DNA from: Clostridia bacterium
GTDB lineage: Bacteria; Bacillota; Peptococcia; Peptococcales; SKKY01
Direction of reading: 5' to 3'
Assembly (NCBI GenBank): GCA_007123515.1
Contig: SKKY01000097.1
Location: 1-16,858, forward strand
DNA: 16,858 nucleotides
Shown here: positions 7,130 through 13,872 of the stretch, piece after piece
How positions within the stretch are numbered: the first letter of the stretch is position 1
How the letters are laid out: each line of letters starts with the position of its first letter
Notes under the pieces: model-generated
What the model was told of the DNA's origin: nothing
The model's database searches: none
Seen by the model: the letters and a program-made list of their open reading frames with translations, nothing else
Translations under genes and position numbers: made by a program

Positions 7130-8296
7130 ATGGATCACATCTTTATAATCGGCGGCATCCTATTTTTTTTATTCTTTTTAGTAAATTATCTTTTTCAAAA
7201 ACTTAAATTACCCTTTTTGTTAGCCTATATTTTCCTGGGTATAGGTTTTGCAGGTTTATTCACTGAAACAGAACTAGCCACACTTGAGCAAATTTCCAGA
7301 ATGGGTATTGTGTTGTTATTTTTTTTACATGGTTTACAATTTCCTCTCAATCGATTGGTTAACATTTCTCGTCGTATCTGGAAAGTAGGAATCATGGACA
7401 TCGTTTTAAGCTTTGGTTTCAGTGTATTACTGGCTTACCTTTTAGGATTTGAACTTATCTCCGCTCTTATCATTGGTGGTGTGGCATACGCAAGCAGTTC
7501 CTCTATTACCATTAGAATGATAGAAGATAACAAAAGAGGTCACTTTCCGGAAGGGGAATTCAAACTGGGGCTTTTGATTTTTGAGGATCTTTTCGCACCT
7601 ATTATGATTTCTTTTTTAGTCGGTCTTATTCAAATAGGCACTGTCACAGCAAACTCAATGCTCTTTATTTTTTCTAAAGTTGTCATTTTAACCATTGCCT
7701 CTTTGCTGCTGGCCTATTATGGTTTCCGAAAAGCGGATCTTTTCTTACACCGGTATTTGAAAAAAAAATTCATCCCTCTTCTTGCTGTATCGATCGCTTT
7801 ATTTTTTGCCGGTATTGCCGAATACATGGGTGTATCAAAGCTATTGGGAGCTTTCCTGGCTGGTGTGATGCTTTCTGAAACAGGGACATCAAGAGAACTT
7901 GACCGTATGATTGAGCCGGTTAAAAATCTGTTTATGCCTTTTTTCTTCTTTTGGTTTGGAACTTCGATCATTTTAGGCACAGGAGTCGGTAAACCTTTTT
8001 CCTTAATTTTATTAATTATCTGGGGCTTTTTAGCAAAAATGATTGTGGGTTTCTGGGGCGGCCGAATCTATGGCCTGACAAAAAAAGGTTCTATACGATC
8101 GGCATTATCGCTCGGGCAAAGAGGAGAATTTAGCGTGGTAATTGCTGCTTTAGCTGAAACGTTTCTAAGTGTTTTTCTTGGGATCTACATTGCCGCTACT
8201 GCAATCATAGGTGTCTATTTTTTCCGAATGGCACCTATTTGGACTGAAAAAATCACATTGTTAATAAAAGAAAAAAAATATTTTTGGGGAAAATAA
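7130..8296 (+). CDS. CPA2-family cation/proton antiporter, membrane domain only
   Basis: The 388-residue protein is almost entirely membrane segments and matches the Na+/H+ (or K+/H+) exchanger domain of the CPA2 (KefB/KefC/GerN) family. Landmarks are LLFFLHGLQF (62-71), the Ser-rich AYASSSSITIRM (119-130), the ion-site acidic pair E152-D153 in FEDLFAP, K303 in LAKMIVG and RGEFSVVIA (331-339). It exchanges monovalent cations for protons; Na+ versus K+ cannot be decided. The C-terminal TrkA-N domain of Kef proteins is absent, but a separate TrkA protein starts 23 bases downstream. The start is placed at 7130 rather than 7088 because a strong CGGAGG site (7118-7123) precedes it and the extra 14 residues are polar and unconserved in character. 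Length suits the membrane domain alone. Confidence 0.9.
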   Translation: MDHIFIIGGILFFLFFLVNYLFQKLKLPFLLAYIFLGIGFAGLFTETELATLEQISRMGIVLLFFLHGLQFPLNRLVNISRRIWKVGIMDIVLSFGFSVLLAYLLGFELISALIIGGVAYASSSSITIRMIEDNKRGHFPEGEFKLGLLIFEDLFAPIMISFLVGLIQIGTVTANSMLFIFSKVVILTIASLLLAYYGFRKADLFLHRYLKKKFIPLLAVSIALFFAGIAEYMGVSKLLGAFLAGVMLSETGTSRELDRMIEPVKNLFMPFFFFWFGTSIILGTGVGKPFSLILLIIWGFLAKMIVGFWGGRIYGLTKKGSIRSALSLGQRGEFSVVIAALAETFLSVFLGIYIAATAIIGVYFFRMAPIWTEKITLLIKEKKYFWGK

Positions 8297-8319
8297 CAAC
8301 TGAGAAAGGAGCTTTTTAC

Positions 8320-9681
8320 ATGCATATCATCATTATCGGAGGAGGATCCATCGGCAGACAAGTAGCAATAAAATTGATCAACCAAAAACAACAGGTCATC
8401 ATTATTGATAACGATGAAAAAACAATCGAAGAATTACGGGAACACATGGATATTAACTTTATCCATGGTAACGGAGCTGATGTTCATATCCTGGAAAAAG
8501 CAAATATTAAATCCGCCAAAATGGTAGTTGCGGTTATGAAACATGATGAGGCTAATATCGTCGCCTGTATGATTGCAAAAACCTTTTCTAAAAATATAAC
8601 GACCATAGCAAGAGTACGCAATCCGGAAAAAACAGGTAGCGTAGATGTAGATACTTATGGATTAACAAAAAAGCAAGTGGGCATTGATGTTATTATTAGT
8701 CCTCAAAAAGCAATGGCTGAAGAACTAGTGAAAAAGATTATCCTTCCGGAAGTGGATGACGTAGAATATTTTGCCGGAGAAAAGGTGAAATTAGTGGGAG
8801 AATTTGTATCAGAAGAAGCTCAAATTTCAGGCAAAAGTCTTAATAATTTTCCATTACCATCAGACATTAAAATCATGGGAATTATTCGTAAAAACGGTGA
8901 ATTTATTCTGCCTGAAGGAAATGAGGTTATTTGTGCCGGAGATAAGATCTATTTTTTAGGTTCAGTTGAAGCCGTGCGTAATGCCAGTCAGTTGCTTTAT
9001 GATAAAAAATCTATAGTTAAAAGAATTATTATTCTTGGTGGTGGTATAGCGGGAATGGGTTTGGCACAAGGATTAGAAGCGATTAAGGGCCATTCTTTTA
9101 TTACCAAAATTATTGAAGCCGATCCAACGGAATATGAAAAACTGAATCGAATGTTAAATAAAACCCTTATTATTCAGGGAGATGGATCTGAACGTTCTTA
9201 TTATAATGTAGAAGAAATGGAGGAAGCTGATGTTGTTGCCGTTGTCACTGGTGATGATCGCATCAATATAATTTCCTCCGTTATAGCTAAGCGCCTGGAA
9301 GTACCGGTAATTATTACCGAAGTAGCCGATATGGACTATTCTACAGTTTATCCAAAGACCGGTATCAACTCTTTAATAAATTCTAAATTAATTGCTGCAG
9401 AAAAAATAATTCGTTATGTTCGAAAAGAAAATGTCGTTACCTTTTCTGCAATGCAAAAAAAAGTGAACTTTTTTGAACAGGTTCTTAAAAAAAACACACC
9501 TGTGGTGGGCAGAAAAATTACAGACGCTCATTTTCCCAAAGACATGCTGATCGGAGCGATTATAAGAGAAGGCTCTGTACTTATTCCGGATGATGACACT
9601 GTTTTAAAAGAAGAAGATCACCTGATCATTGTAGCTTTGGAAAAAGAGCAATTGCGATTGGAACGCTATTTTTCTTCTTAA
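8320..9681 (+). CDS. trkA: TrkA-type K+ transport regulator with two RCK units
   Basis: The 453-residue protein repeats the layout TrkA-N (Rossmann RCK) plus TrkA-C twice. Nucleotide loops are GGGSIG (7-12) and GGGIAG (240-245), with acidic residues closing the second strand at D30 and E266, as expected for NAD(H) binding. TrkA-C domains are at about 150-225 and 380-450, the latter ending in the EDHLIIVA strand. In the known Trk system this protein gates the TrkH/TrkG potassium channel. Here no TrkH gene is adjacent; the partner next door is the CPA2 antiporter, so it may gate that protein instead (inference). The start is set at 8320, not 8284, because AGAAAGGAG precedes it and MHIIIIGGG is the canonical first strand. 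Its stop overlaps the stop of the convergent hydrolase gene. Confidence 0.92.
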   Translation: MHIIIIGGGSIGRQVAIKLINQKQQVIIIDNDEKTIEELREHMDINFIHGNGADVHILEKANIKSAKMVVAVMKHDEANIVACMIAKTFSKNITTIARVRNPEKTGSVDVDTYGLTKKQVGIDVIISPQKAMAEELVKKIILPEVDDVEYFAGEKVKLVGEFVSEEAQISGKSLNNFPLPSDIKIMGIIRKNGEFILPEGNEVICAGDKIYFLGSVEAVRNASQLLYDKKSIVKRIIILGGGIAGMGLAQGLEAIKGHSFITKIIEADPTEYEKLNRMLNKTLIIQGDGSERSYYNVEEMEEADVVAVVTGDDRINIISSVIAKRLEVPVIITEVADMDYSTVYPKTGINSLINSKLIAAEKIIRYVRKENVVTFSAMQKKVNFFEQVLKKNTPVVGRKITDAHFPKDMLIGAIIREGSVLIPDDDTVLKEEDHLIIVALEKEQLRLERYFSS

Positions 9682-10640
9682 TCGTCTTTAACTTTTCTTA
9701 TAATTTCCCGGCTTCTTTCAGCAATAAGTTCAGGCTGATCGAGGTGGATATAGTGCCCTCCATCCAGAATAAAAGATTGCCCTCCGGTCTTTTCTGCATA
9801 ATTGACTAAGCTCTCTGCCCATTTTTCATCTTCATTCTCCCGGGAAATAAACACATGAAAAGGTATGTCTATCTGCCCTTGTTCAGATACAGTTTGCGCA
9901 TTTGTATTTACTCTTTCTAGCTCATCTTTCATATTATCAGTCTGCACACGACGGTAAAATATCGTGCGAGCGATCTCTGCTTCCTCTTCTGATAAGTGCC
10001 CCTTTTTCATCGCCGGAAAGTTAACCGTAAACACTTCCGGCTGAGAACGCACAAGGCCAGAACGCATCAAGAAATCTATGACGGGAGAAAAAGAAGTCTC
10101 TACCTCATCCTCCAAGGCATATGCAGGGACAAGAGGATCCAGCCCAATAATGGCATCAACTTCTTCAGGATATTCATTTGCCCAATGTATGGCTTCCAGG
10201 CCGGATAAAGAGTGAGGGAAAAGAATATAAGGAGGCGTTTCACCGGATAGTGTGAGCGCCTTTCTTGTTTCTTCCAGAACGGTATTAATATCCCGGGGAC
10301 TCTCGGTAAGATCACTCCAGCCATATCCGGCGCGTTCAACAACAGCAATCCGATGTTCATCTGTTAATTTATTATAAAGAACTTTAAAATCATAATATGG
10401 AGAGCTTGTTCCCAGCCCCGACATAAAAACAAGTGTATGATCTCCCTGTCCTTCGGTATAAACATGTACTTTTTCACCATTGTCATTAACATCCACAAGG
10501 ATACCCGGTGCAGGATATTGTTCTTTTTCTATTTCCACTAATTCTCGGTGCTCCATGTAACTACTAATCGAGATAAAGGCTATCCCCACTATCAATACCA
10601 TGGGAATTCCTATCATTATCCATTTAACTATTTTCCTCAT
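9678..10640 (-). CDS. Membrane-anchored alpha/beta hydrolase
   Basis: The 320-residue protein has an N-terminal membrane anchor (about 5-25) and an alpha/beta hydrolase fold with VEKVHVYTEGQG-like first strands. It contains HTLVFMSGLGTSSPYYDF (an oxyanion-hole loop), VERAGYGWSD (102-110), a nucleophile elbow PHSLSG with Ser144, and a final GGHYIHLDQPE carrying the probable catalytic His296. The usual GxSxG is relaxed to PxSxS, as in several esterase and proline-iminopeptidase-like groups. The substrate is unknown; hydrolysis at the outer face of the membrane is expected from the anchor orientation. It is the last gene of the TetR operon, 3 bases after the DUF6544 gene, with AAAGGGG as ribosome binding site. 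No terminator follows; its stop codon overlaps that of trkA. Confidence 0.88.
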   Translation of the reverse strand: MRKIVKWIMIGIPMVLIVGIAFISISSYMEHRELVEIEKEQYPAPGILVDVNDNGEKVHVYTEGQGDHTLVFMSGLGTSSPYYDFKVLYNKLTDEHRIAVVERAGYGWSDLTESPRDINTVLEETRKALTLSGETPPYILFPHSLSGLEAIHWANEYPEEVDAIIGLDPLVPAYALEDEVETSFSPVIDFLMRSGLVRSQPEVFTVNFPAMKKGHLSEEEAEIARTIFYRRVQTDNMKDELERVNTNAQTVSEQGQIDIPFHVFISRENEDEKWAESLVNYAEKTGGQSFILDGGHYIHLDQPELIAERSREIIRKVKDD

Positions 10641-10643
10641 TTG

Positions 10644-11519
10644 TTATCCCCTTTCAAAATAGATATCGTAATTTTCAAGTTGATACCAGGTAAATGGTTT
10701 CCCGTCTATTATCCACGTTACATCTGTACGACTGGGAATTCTAAGTCCTTCTACCATAATATGACTTTTGATTTCTCCTATGCATGGAAGCCTTTTTGCA
10801 TTTTCTTCATTTTCTTTATATCGCTGCGCCTCTTGTCTGAAAAGCGTTCCATCCTCTTGAAAGAAGAAAAGAGCTTCTACCTGCATTCCTTTATAAGATA
10901 AAATTCCTCTTGCCGTTAGATGGTCAATTTCTTCCCAGGACATATAATCCTCAAGAGCAGCCGTAGGATACCAGGGTAATTCGAGCAAAAACCGATGTAG
11001 CGATGATTCGTTGATTTTATGATTACCAGCTACATTAACCACCGGGATGACAGAGCCAATGCGAATAACCATTGAACCCTCTCCCTCATAGAATAAATCT
11101 CTGCCTTTCGTATTTATCATGGGGATCATAGGAAGATCGACATACCACAGGTATCCCGGTTTATCCACTCTTATATATTGTTTTGCTGTTGGTTCTATCC
11201 ATTTTTCCTGATTCGGATCCAACTTCATTTTTCCCCGTTGTGAGAGGTTAACTTTCTGAATTTTTTCTTGCCCAATAACCCCAATAGAAGTTAACCATTT
11301 TTTTACTGATTCAGGTAACCCTTCAAGATCTTTTTCTTCTATTACTGCGAATCTTTCTTCTTGCTCATTTTCTGTTGTTCTCATCAGCACTTCTGTTTCG
11401 TCGGCTACTCTACGGTTCATTTTACTATTTCCGATAGTAATCATCAAAGCCATTACCAAAATAAATGCAAAGACAAAAGCCCACCAATAATTTACTAATA
11501 TATTCTTCAAATCCGTCAT
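10644..11519 (-). CDS. DUF6544-family membrane-anchored protein
   Basis: The 291-residue protein has one N-terminal membrane segment (about 11-30) and a large extracytoplasmic domain with the DUF6544 pattern. That pattern includes LPESVKKWLTSIGVIG (68-83), LSQRGKMKLDPNQEKWIEPTA, a Trp-Tyr strand at PGYLWYVD, GRDLFYEGEGSMVIRI, LELPWYPTAALED and a terminal IDGKPFTWYQLENYDI. The family has no established biochemical role; a lipocalin-like beta barrel is often suspected from such patterns, which is inference. The ATG at 11519 shares the ATGA overlap with the TetR stop, and the upstream GGAGAGG serves as its ribosome binding site. Coupling to TetR and a hydrolase suggests an inducible envelope-associated function. 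Confidence 0.85.
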   Translation of the reverse strand: MTDLKNILVNYWWAFVFAFILVMALMITIGNSKMNRRVADETEVLMRTTENEQEERFAVIEEKDLEGLPESVKKWLTSIGVIGQEKIQKVNLSQRGKMKLDPNQEKWIEPTAKQYIRVDKPGYLWYVDLPMIPMINTKGRDLFYEGEGSMVIRIGSVIPVVNVAGNHKINESSLHRFLLELPWYPTAALEDYMSWEEIDHLTARGILSYKGMQVEALFFFQEDGTLFRQEAQRYKENEENAKRLPCIGEIKSHIMVEGLRIPSRTDVTWIIDGKPFTWYQLENYDIYFERG

Positions 11520-12130
11520 GTCCTCTCCTTTTTTTGTAATCCGTTAAATAAAAGATCAAACTGTTCATCCATAAAAGCATTAATCGTTTCTTCATCATTG
11601 ATTTTCTCAGTAATCATTCGCATAGTAAGTCCAAAATTTGACGCCCATATGATTCTTGCAATAATTTTTGGATTACCTTCTTTAAATTCGTTACTATCAA
11701 TTCCTTTTTTTATCGCTTTTTCCAGAATAATTATCGCTCCATTGCTGGCATTATCTAATACAGAAGTCATACCTACGATGGCTTTATCATCATTCATCAT
11801 AACAGCCTTATAATAATCCGGCATTTCCATAGCGGCTCTTGTATAGGCTTTAAATTTTTGTCTGATTTGTTTTTCTATTGTCAAACTGTGTCCCGTTTCA
11901 CTCAAAACTGCTTCAAGAATTTTCTCATAACCTTCTTTGATAACTTCTCTGACTAATACATCTTTATTCTCAAAATATTGATAAATACTACCCGGTGTAT
12001 ATCCGGCTAATTCTGCCACTTTTCGAATTGATATTCCTTCAAATCCTTCTTCTTCAACAATTGATTTCGTGCATACTAATATTTTTTCCCTTATTACTCT
12101 ACGTTGTTCATCATCCATTTTTTTCCTCAT
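11516..12130 (-). CDS. TetR-family transcriptional repressor
   Basis: The 204-residue protein starts with a classic TetR helix-turn-helix (about 10-58), recognisable by GFEGISIRKVAELAGYTPGS and IYQYFENKDVL. It is followed by a helical ligand-binding and dimerisation domain with a YKAVMMNDD segment, of the kind seen in WHG-type TetR proteins. It should bind DNA as a dimer and release on binding an unknown ligand. It is the first gene of a three-gene operon, overlapping DUF6544 by 4 bases. Its promoter overlaps a perfect 46-bp palindrome (12177-12222), so it very likely represses its own operon. The ATG at 12130 has only a modest GAGGG site 9 bases upstream, which would give low regulator levels. 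Confidence 0.93.
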   Translation of the reverse strand: MRKKMDDEQRRVIREKILVCTKSIVEEEGFEGISIRKVAELAGYTPGSIYQYFENKDVLVREVIKEGYEKILEAVLSETGHSLTIEKQIRQKFKAYTRAAMEMPDYYKAVMMNDDKAIVGMTSVLDNASNGAIIILEKAIKKGIDSNEFKEGNPKIIARIIWASNFGLTMRMITEKINDEETINAFMDEQFDLLFNGLQKKERT

Positions 12131-12176
12131 ATCACACGCCCTCGTTCTAGTTATTTGTTAATAATCATTTCCTTTA

Positions 12177-12222
12177 GATATAAAATGAACACTGTTTAAT
12201 TAAACAGTGTTCATTTTATATC
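12177..12222. promoter_or_regulatory. Perfect 46-bp palindrome, probable TetR operator
   Basis: Two 23-base arms (12177-12199 and 12200-12222) are exact reverse complements with no spacer. The core reads AACACTGTTTAA with its mirror TTAAACAGTGTT. The right arm contains the -10 box of the tetR promoter (12213-12218), and the centre covers the expected transcription start. This layout fits operator-mediated autorepression by the adjacent TetR protein. As RNA it could fold into a long hairpin, but it lies at the start of a transcript and lacks a T run, so termination is less likely. Confidence 0.85.
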
Positions 12223-12241
12223 GTATTTTATAATTTGTCAA
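12206..12241 (-). promoter_or_regulatory. Sigma-A type promoter of the tetR operon
   Basis: On the minus strand a consensus -35 TTGACA (12241-12236) is separated by exactly 17 bases from TAAAAT (12218-12213), a 5-of-6 match to TATAAT. The start of transcription would be near 12206. This is the best promoter in the window and drives tetR, DUF6544 and the hydrolase. The -10 lies inside the palindrome, so bound repressor would block RNA polymerase. Confidence 0.85.
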
Positions 12242-12276
12242 ATTTTGTTTATCCTAGCAGGGGATTTAAGTGGCGG

Positions 12277-12711
12277 TTATCGGATAAAAGAATACACGTC
12301 TTTTTCAAGCTCAAATAACAACGAACTAACGGTTTCTCCGTCCTGATAATGTCTTTTTCCAAATACAGCCAACGTTTCCGCTCCATTATCAAAGTTCATC
12401 ATGACTGCGACAGTTCCCGTGGCGGTATCTTTCTTGTCAATGCGATATTGCCCATGCAAATTTTCTTCGGATCCTTCTATAGTAAAAGATCCATCTTCTT
12501 TAAAAATAGTCTGGACATCTTTTGTCTGTCCCGGAAATTCATCATAACCAAGATTCGCTTTCCCAACAGCCTGGGTTTCTCCATGTTGATTAGTAATCCT
12601 CTCCAGATCCCACTGCCCAATTACAGCTTCCGAAGCGGGTGTAGTATTGCATCCTGCTAAAGTAAAGTTAATAAGAATGACTATGATACTAAAAACCAAT
12701 ATTTTCTTCAT
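12277..12711 (-). CDS. Small lipoprotein, lipocalin-like
   Basis: The 144-residue protein carries a lipoprotein signal peptide with the lipobox LAGC, acylated Cys21, after an N-terminal MKK and a hydrophobic core. The mature part starts with IGQWDLERITNQHG and continues with FKEDGSFTIEGSEENLHGQY and SSLLFELEK. This repeated pattern (IxGxW, then DGSF, then GxY) is that of small lipocalin-like beta-barrel lipoproteins of Firmicutes. Ligand and role are unknown. The ATG at 12711 has an AGGGGG site. It follows the EAL gene by 48 bases without a visible terminator, so it may be in the c-di-GMP operon. No clear terminator follows it before the tetR promoter. Confidence 0.8.
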   Translation of the reverse strand: MKKILVFSIIVILINFTLAGCNTTPASEAVIGQWDLERITNQHGETQAVGKANLGYDEFPGQTKDVQTIFKEDGSFTIEGSEENLHGQYRIDKKDTATGTVAVMMNFDNGAETLAVFGKRHYQDGETVSSLLFELEKDVYSFIR

Positions 12712-12759
12712 TTGTTCCCCCTAGTTTGTTTGATTTGCATTTTATAACGCATACCATGA

Positions 12760-13818
12760 TTAGAACCTTGGTATTGTAGTTACCGGTACTTCTGCTGGTT
12801 TCCCAAAAAGATATCCTTGCATTAGATCTACCTTCTTCTTTTTTAGGTAATGATACTCATCTGTCGTTTGAATACCTTCTGCTAAAATAGTTAGCCCGAT
12901 TTTTTTGCCATTTTCAATAAAAGCATCCAGTAATTCTTGTTTCTTACTGTCAAGATGAATATCACGTATGATACTTATATCAATTTTCATATAATCAGGT
13001 CTGAGTTGTAGTAGTGAACTTATCGTAGAATATCCACTGCCTATATCATCTAAAGCCGTGGAATATCCCTTGTCCTTGTAATAATCGAGAATCCGGTTTA
13101 AGTGATCAAAATCCACCACTTTTTCTGACTCGACCACTTCAAAAACCACTTGCTTTGCATCTATGTTTTCTTCCTGTAAAACTTTTTCTGTGGTTTGCAG
13201 ACATAAAGAGGGTTCATAGATTGCTGTAGGGATAAAGTTAATAAACAGTTTCTTTTTCACCTCTTGTTTCGATGCCGATCGAATAGACGTCTCACGGCAA
13301 ATCCGATCTAAATAAAATAACAAATCCATGGCTTTGGCTGATAAAAATAATTGTTCCGGACTCAGTAAACTGCCGTCTTTTAAGATACCTCGACTTAATG
13401 CTTCATATCCGAATATCTCTCCGGTCTTTGTTTCTACGATTGGCTGAAAGAGCGTTTTTATTCGAGAGTCCTTTATGATTAAAGCCACTTCCTGCCCTTG
13501 ATATAGAATTTCCCATTCTGATAAACTTCGAAAATTCTTTAACGAGGAAAATTTAAGCGATTCCCCATTTTGTAGTGGTAAAATTTTGACATCTTTTTTC
13601 TCAACAGAATTGAAAATCAAAGAACACAAAAAAGAAATGAAAGTTTCAAAGTCGACTTTTCTGATTATATATCCTTCATCTATCTTTTTATAATCATAAT
13701 TGTTTTGATTCATTGCTTTTTCAAATGAATCAAAATGGTGATGTGTCGGGAGATGAACATAAACATCAGAATTAGAAAATAAAAGATTCGGTAGTTGCTC
13801 ACATCTTTTGCATTTCAT
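12760..13818 (-). CDS. EAL-domain cyclic-di-GMP phosphodiesterase with CxxC N-terminus
   Basis: The 352-residue protein ends in an EAL domain (about 118-345) with every catalytic residue visible: E139 (EAL), N194 (INFIP), E227 (FEVVE), D257 and D258 (DDIGSG), K278, E314 (AEG) and Q334 (QGYLFGKP). It should therefore hydrolyse c-di-GMP to pGpG. Residues 1-115 begin MKCKRCEQLP and form a separate N-terminal domain with a CxxC pair that could bind a metal or act as a redox switch; I cannot name this domain. No membrane segment is present. The start is placed at 13818 rather than 13839 because GAGGAGG lies 6 bases upstream of this ATG. It lies 54 bases after the GGDEF gene, with no terminator between, so the opposing enzymes are probably co-expressed. 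Confidence 0.9.
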   Translation of the reverse strand: MKCKRCEQLPNLLFSNSDVYVHLPTHHHFDSFEKAMNQNNYDYKKIDEGYIIRKVDFETFISFLCSLIFNSVEKKDVKILPLQNGESLKFSSLKNFRSLSEWEILYQGQEVALIIKDSRIKTLFQPIVETKTGEIFGYEALSRGILKDGSLLSPEQLFLSAKAMDLLFYLDRICRETSIRSASKQEVKKKLFINFIPTAIYEPSLCLQTTEKVLQEENIDAKQVVFEVVESEKVVDFDHLNRILDYYKDKGYSTALDDIGSGYSTISSLLQLRPDYMKIDISIIRDIHLDSKKQELLDAFIENGKKIGLTILAEGIQTTDEYHYLKKKKVDLMQGYLFGKPAEVPVTTIPRF

Positions 13819-13872
13819 AAAAATCCTCCTCAAAACCATTTATACTTAAAAAAGTAAGGTTTTTCCTGCCTC

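Noticed and set aside
8284..8319. TrkA start at 8284 overlapping the antiporter gene
   Set aside because: The residues before MHIIIIGGG do not fit a Rossmann start, while AGAAAGGAG precedes the ATG at 8320.
10100..10360. Alternative minus-strand frame inside the hydrolase gene
   Set aside because: It is the out-of-frame shadow of a clearly conserved alpha/beta hydrolase.
12177..12222. The 46-bp palindrome as a bidirectional terminator
   Set aside because: It overlaps a strong promoter, has no T run on either side and an AT-rich stem; an operator explains it better.
12860..12885. EAL enzyme might be inactive because the AEGVET-like motif reads AEGIQT
   Set aside because: The catalytic Glu of AEG (E314) is present and all other active-site residues are intact; the changed position is not catalytic.
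13833..13860. Small TACTT/AAGTA hairpin between the GGDEF and EAL genes as a terminator
   Set aside because: It is a 5-bp AT-only stem without a following T run; too weak to separate the genes.
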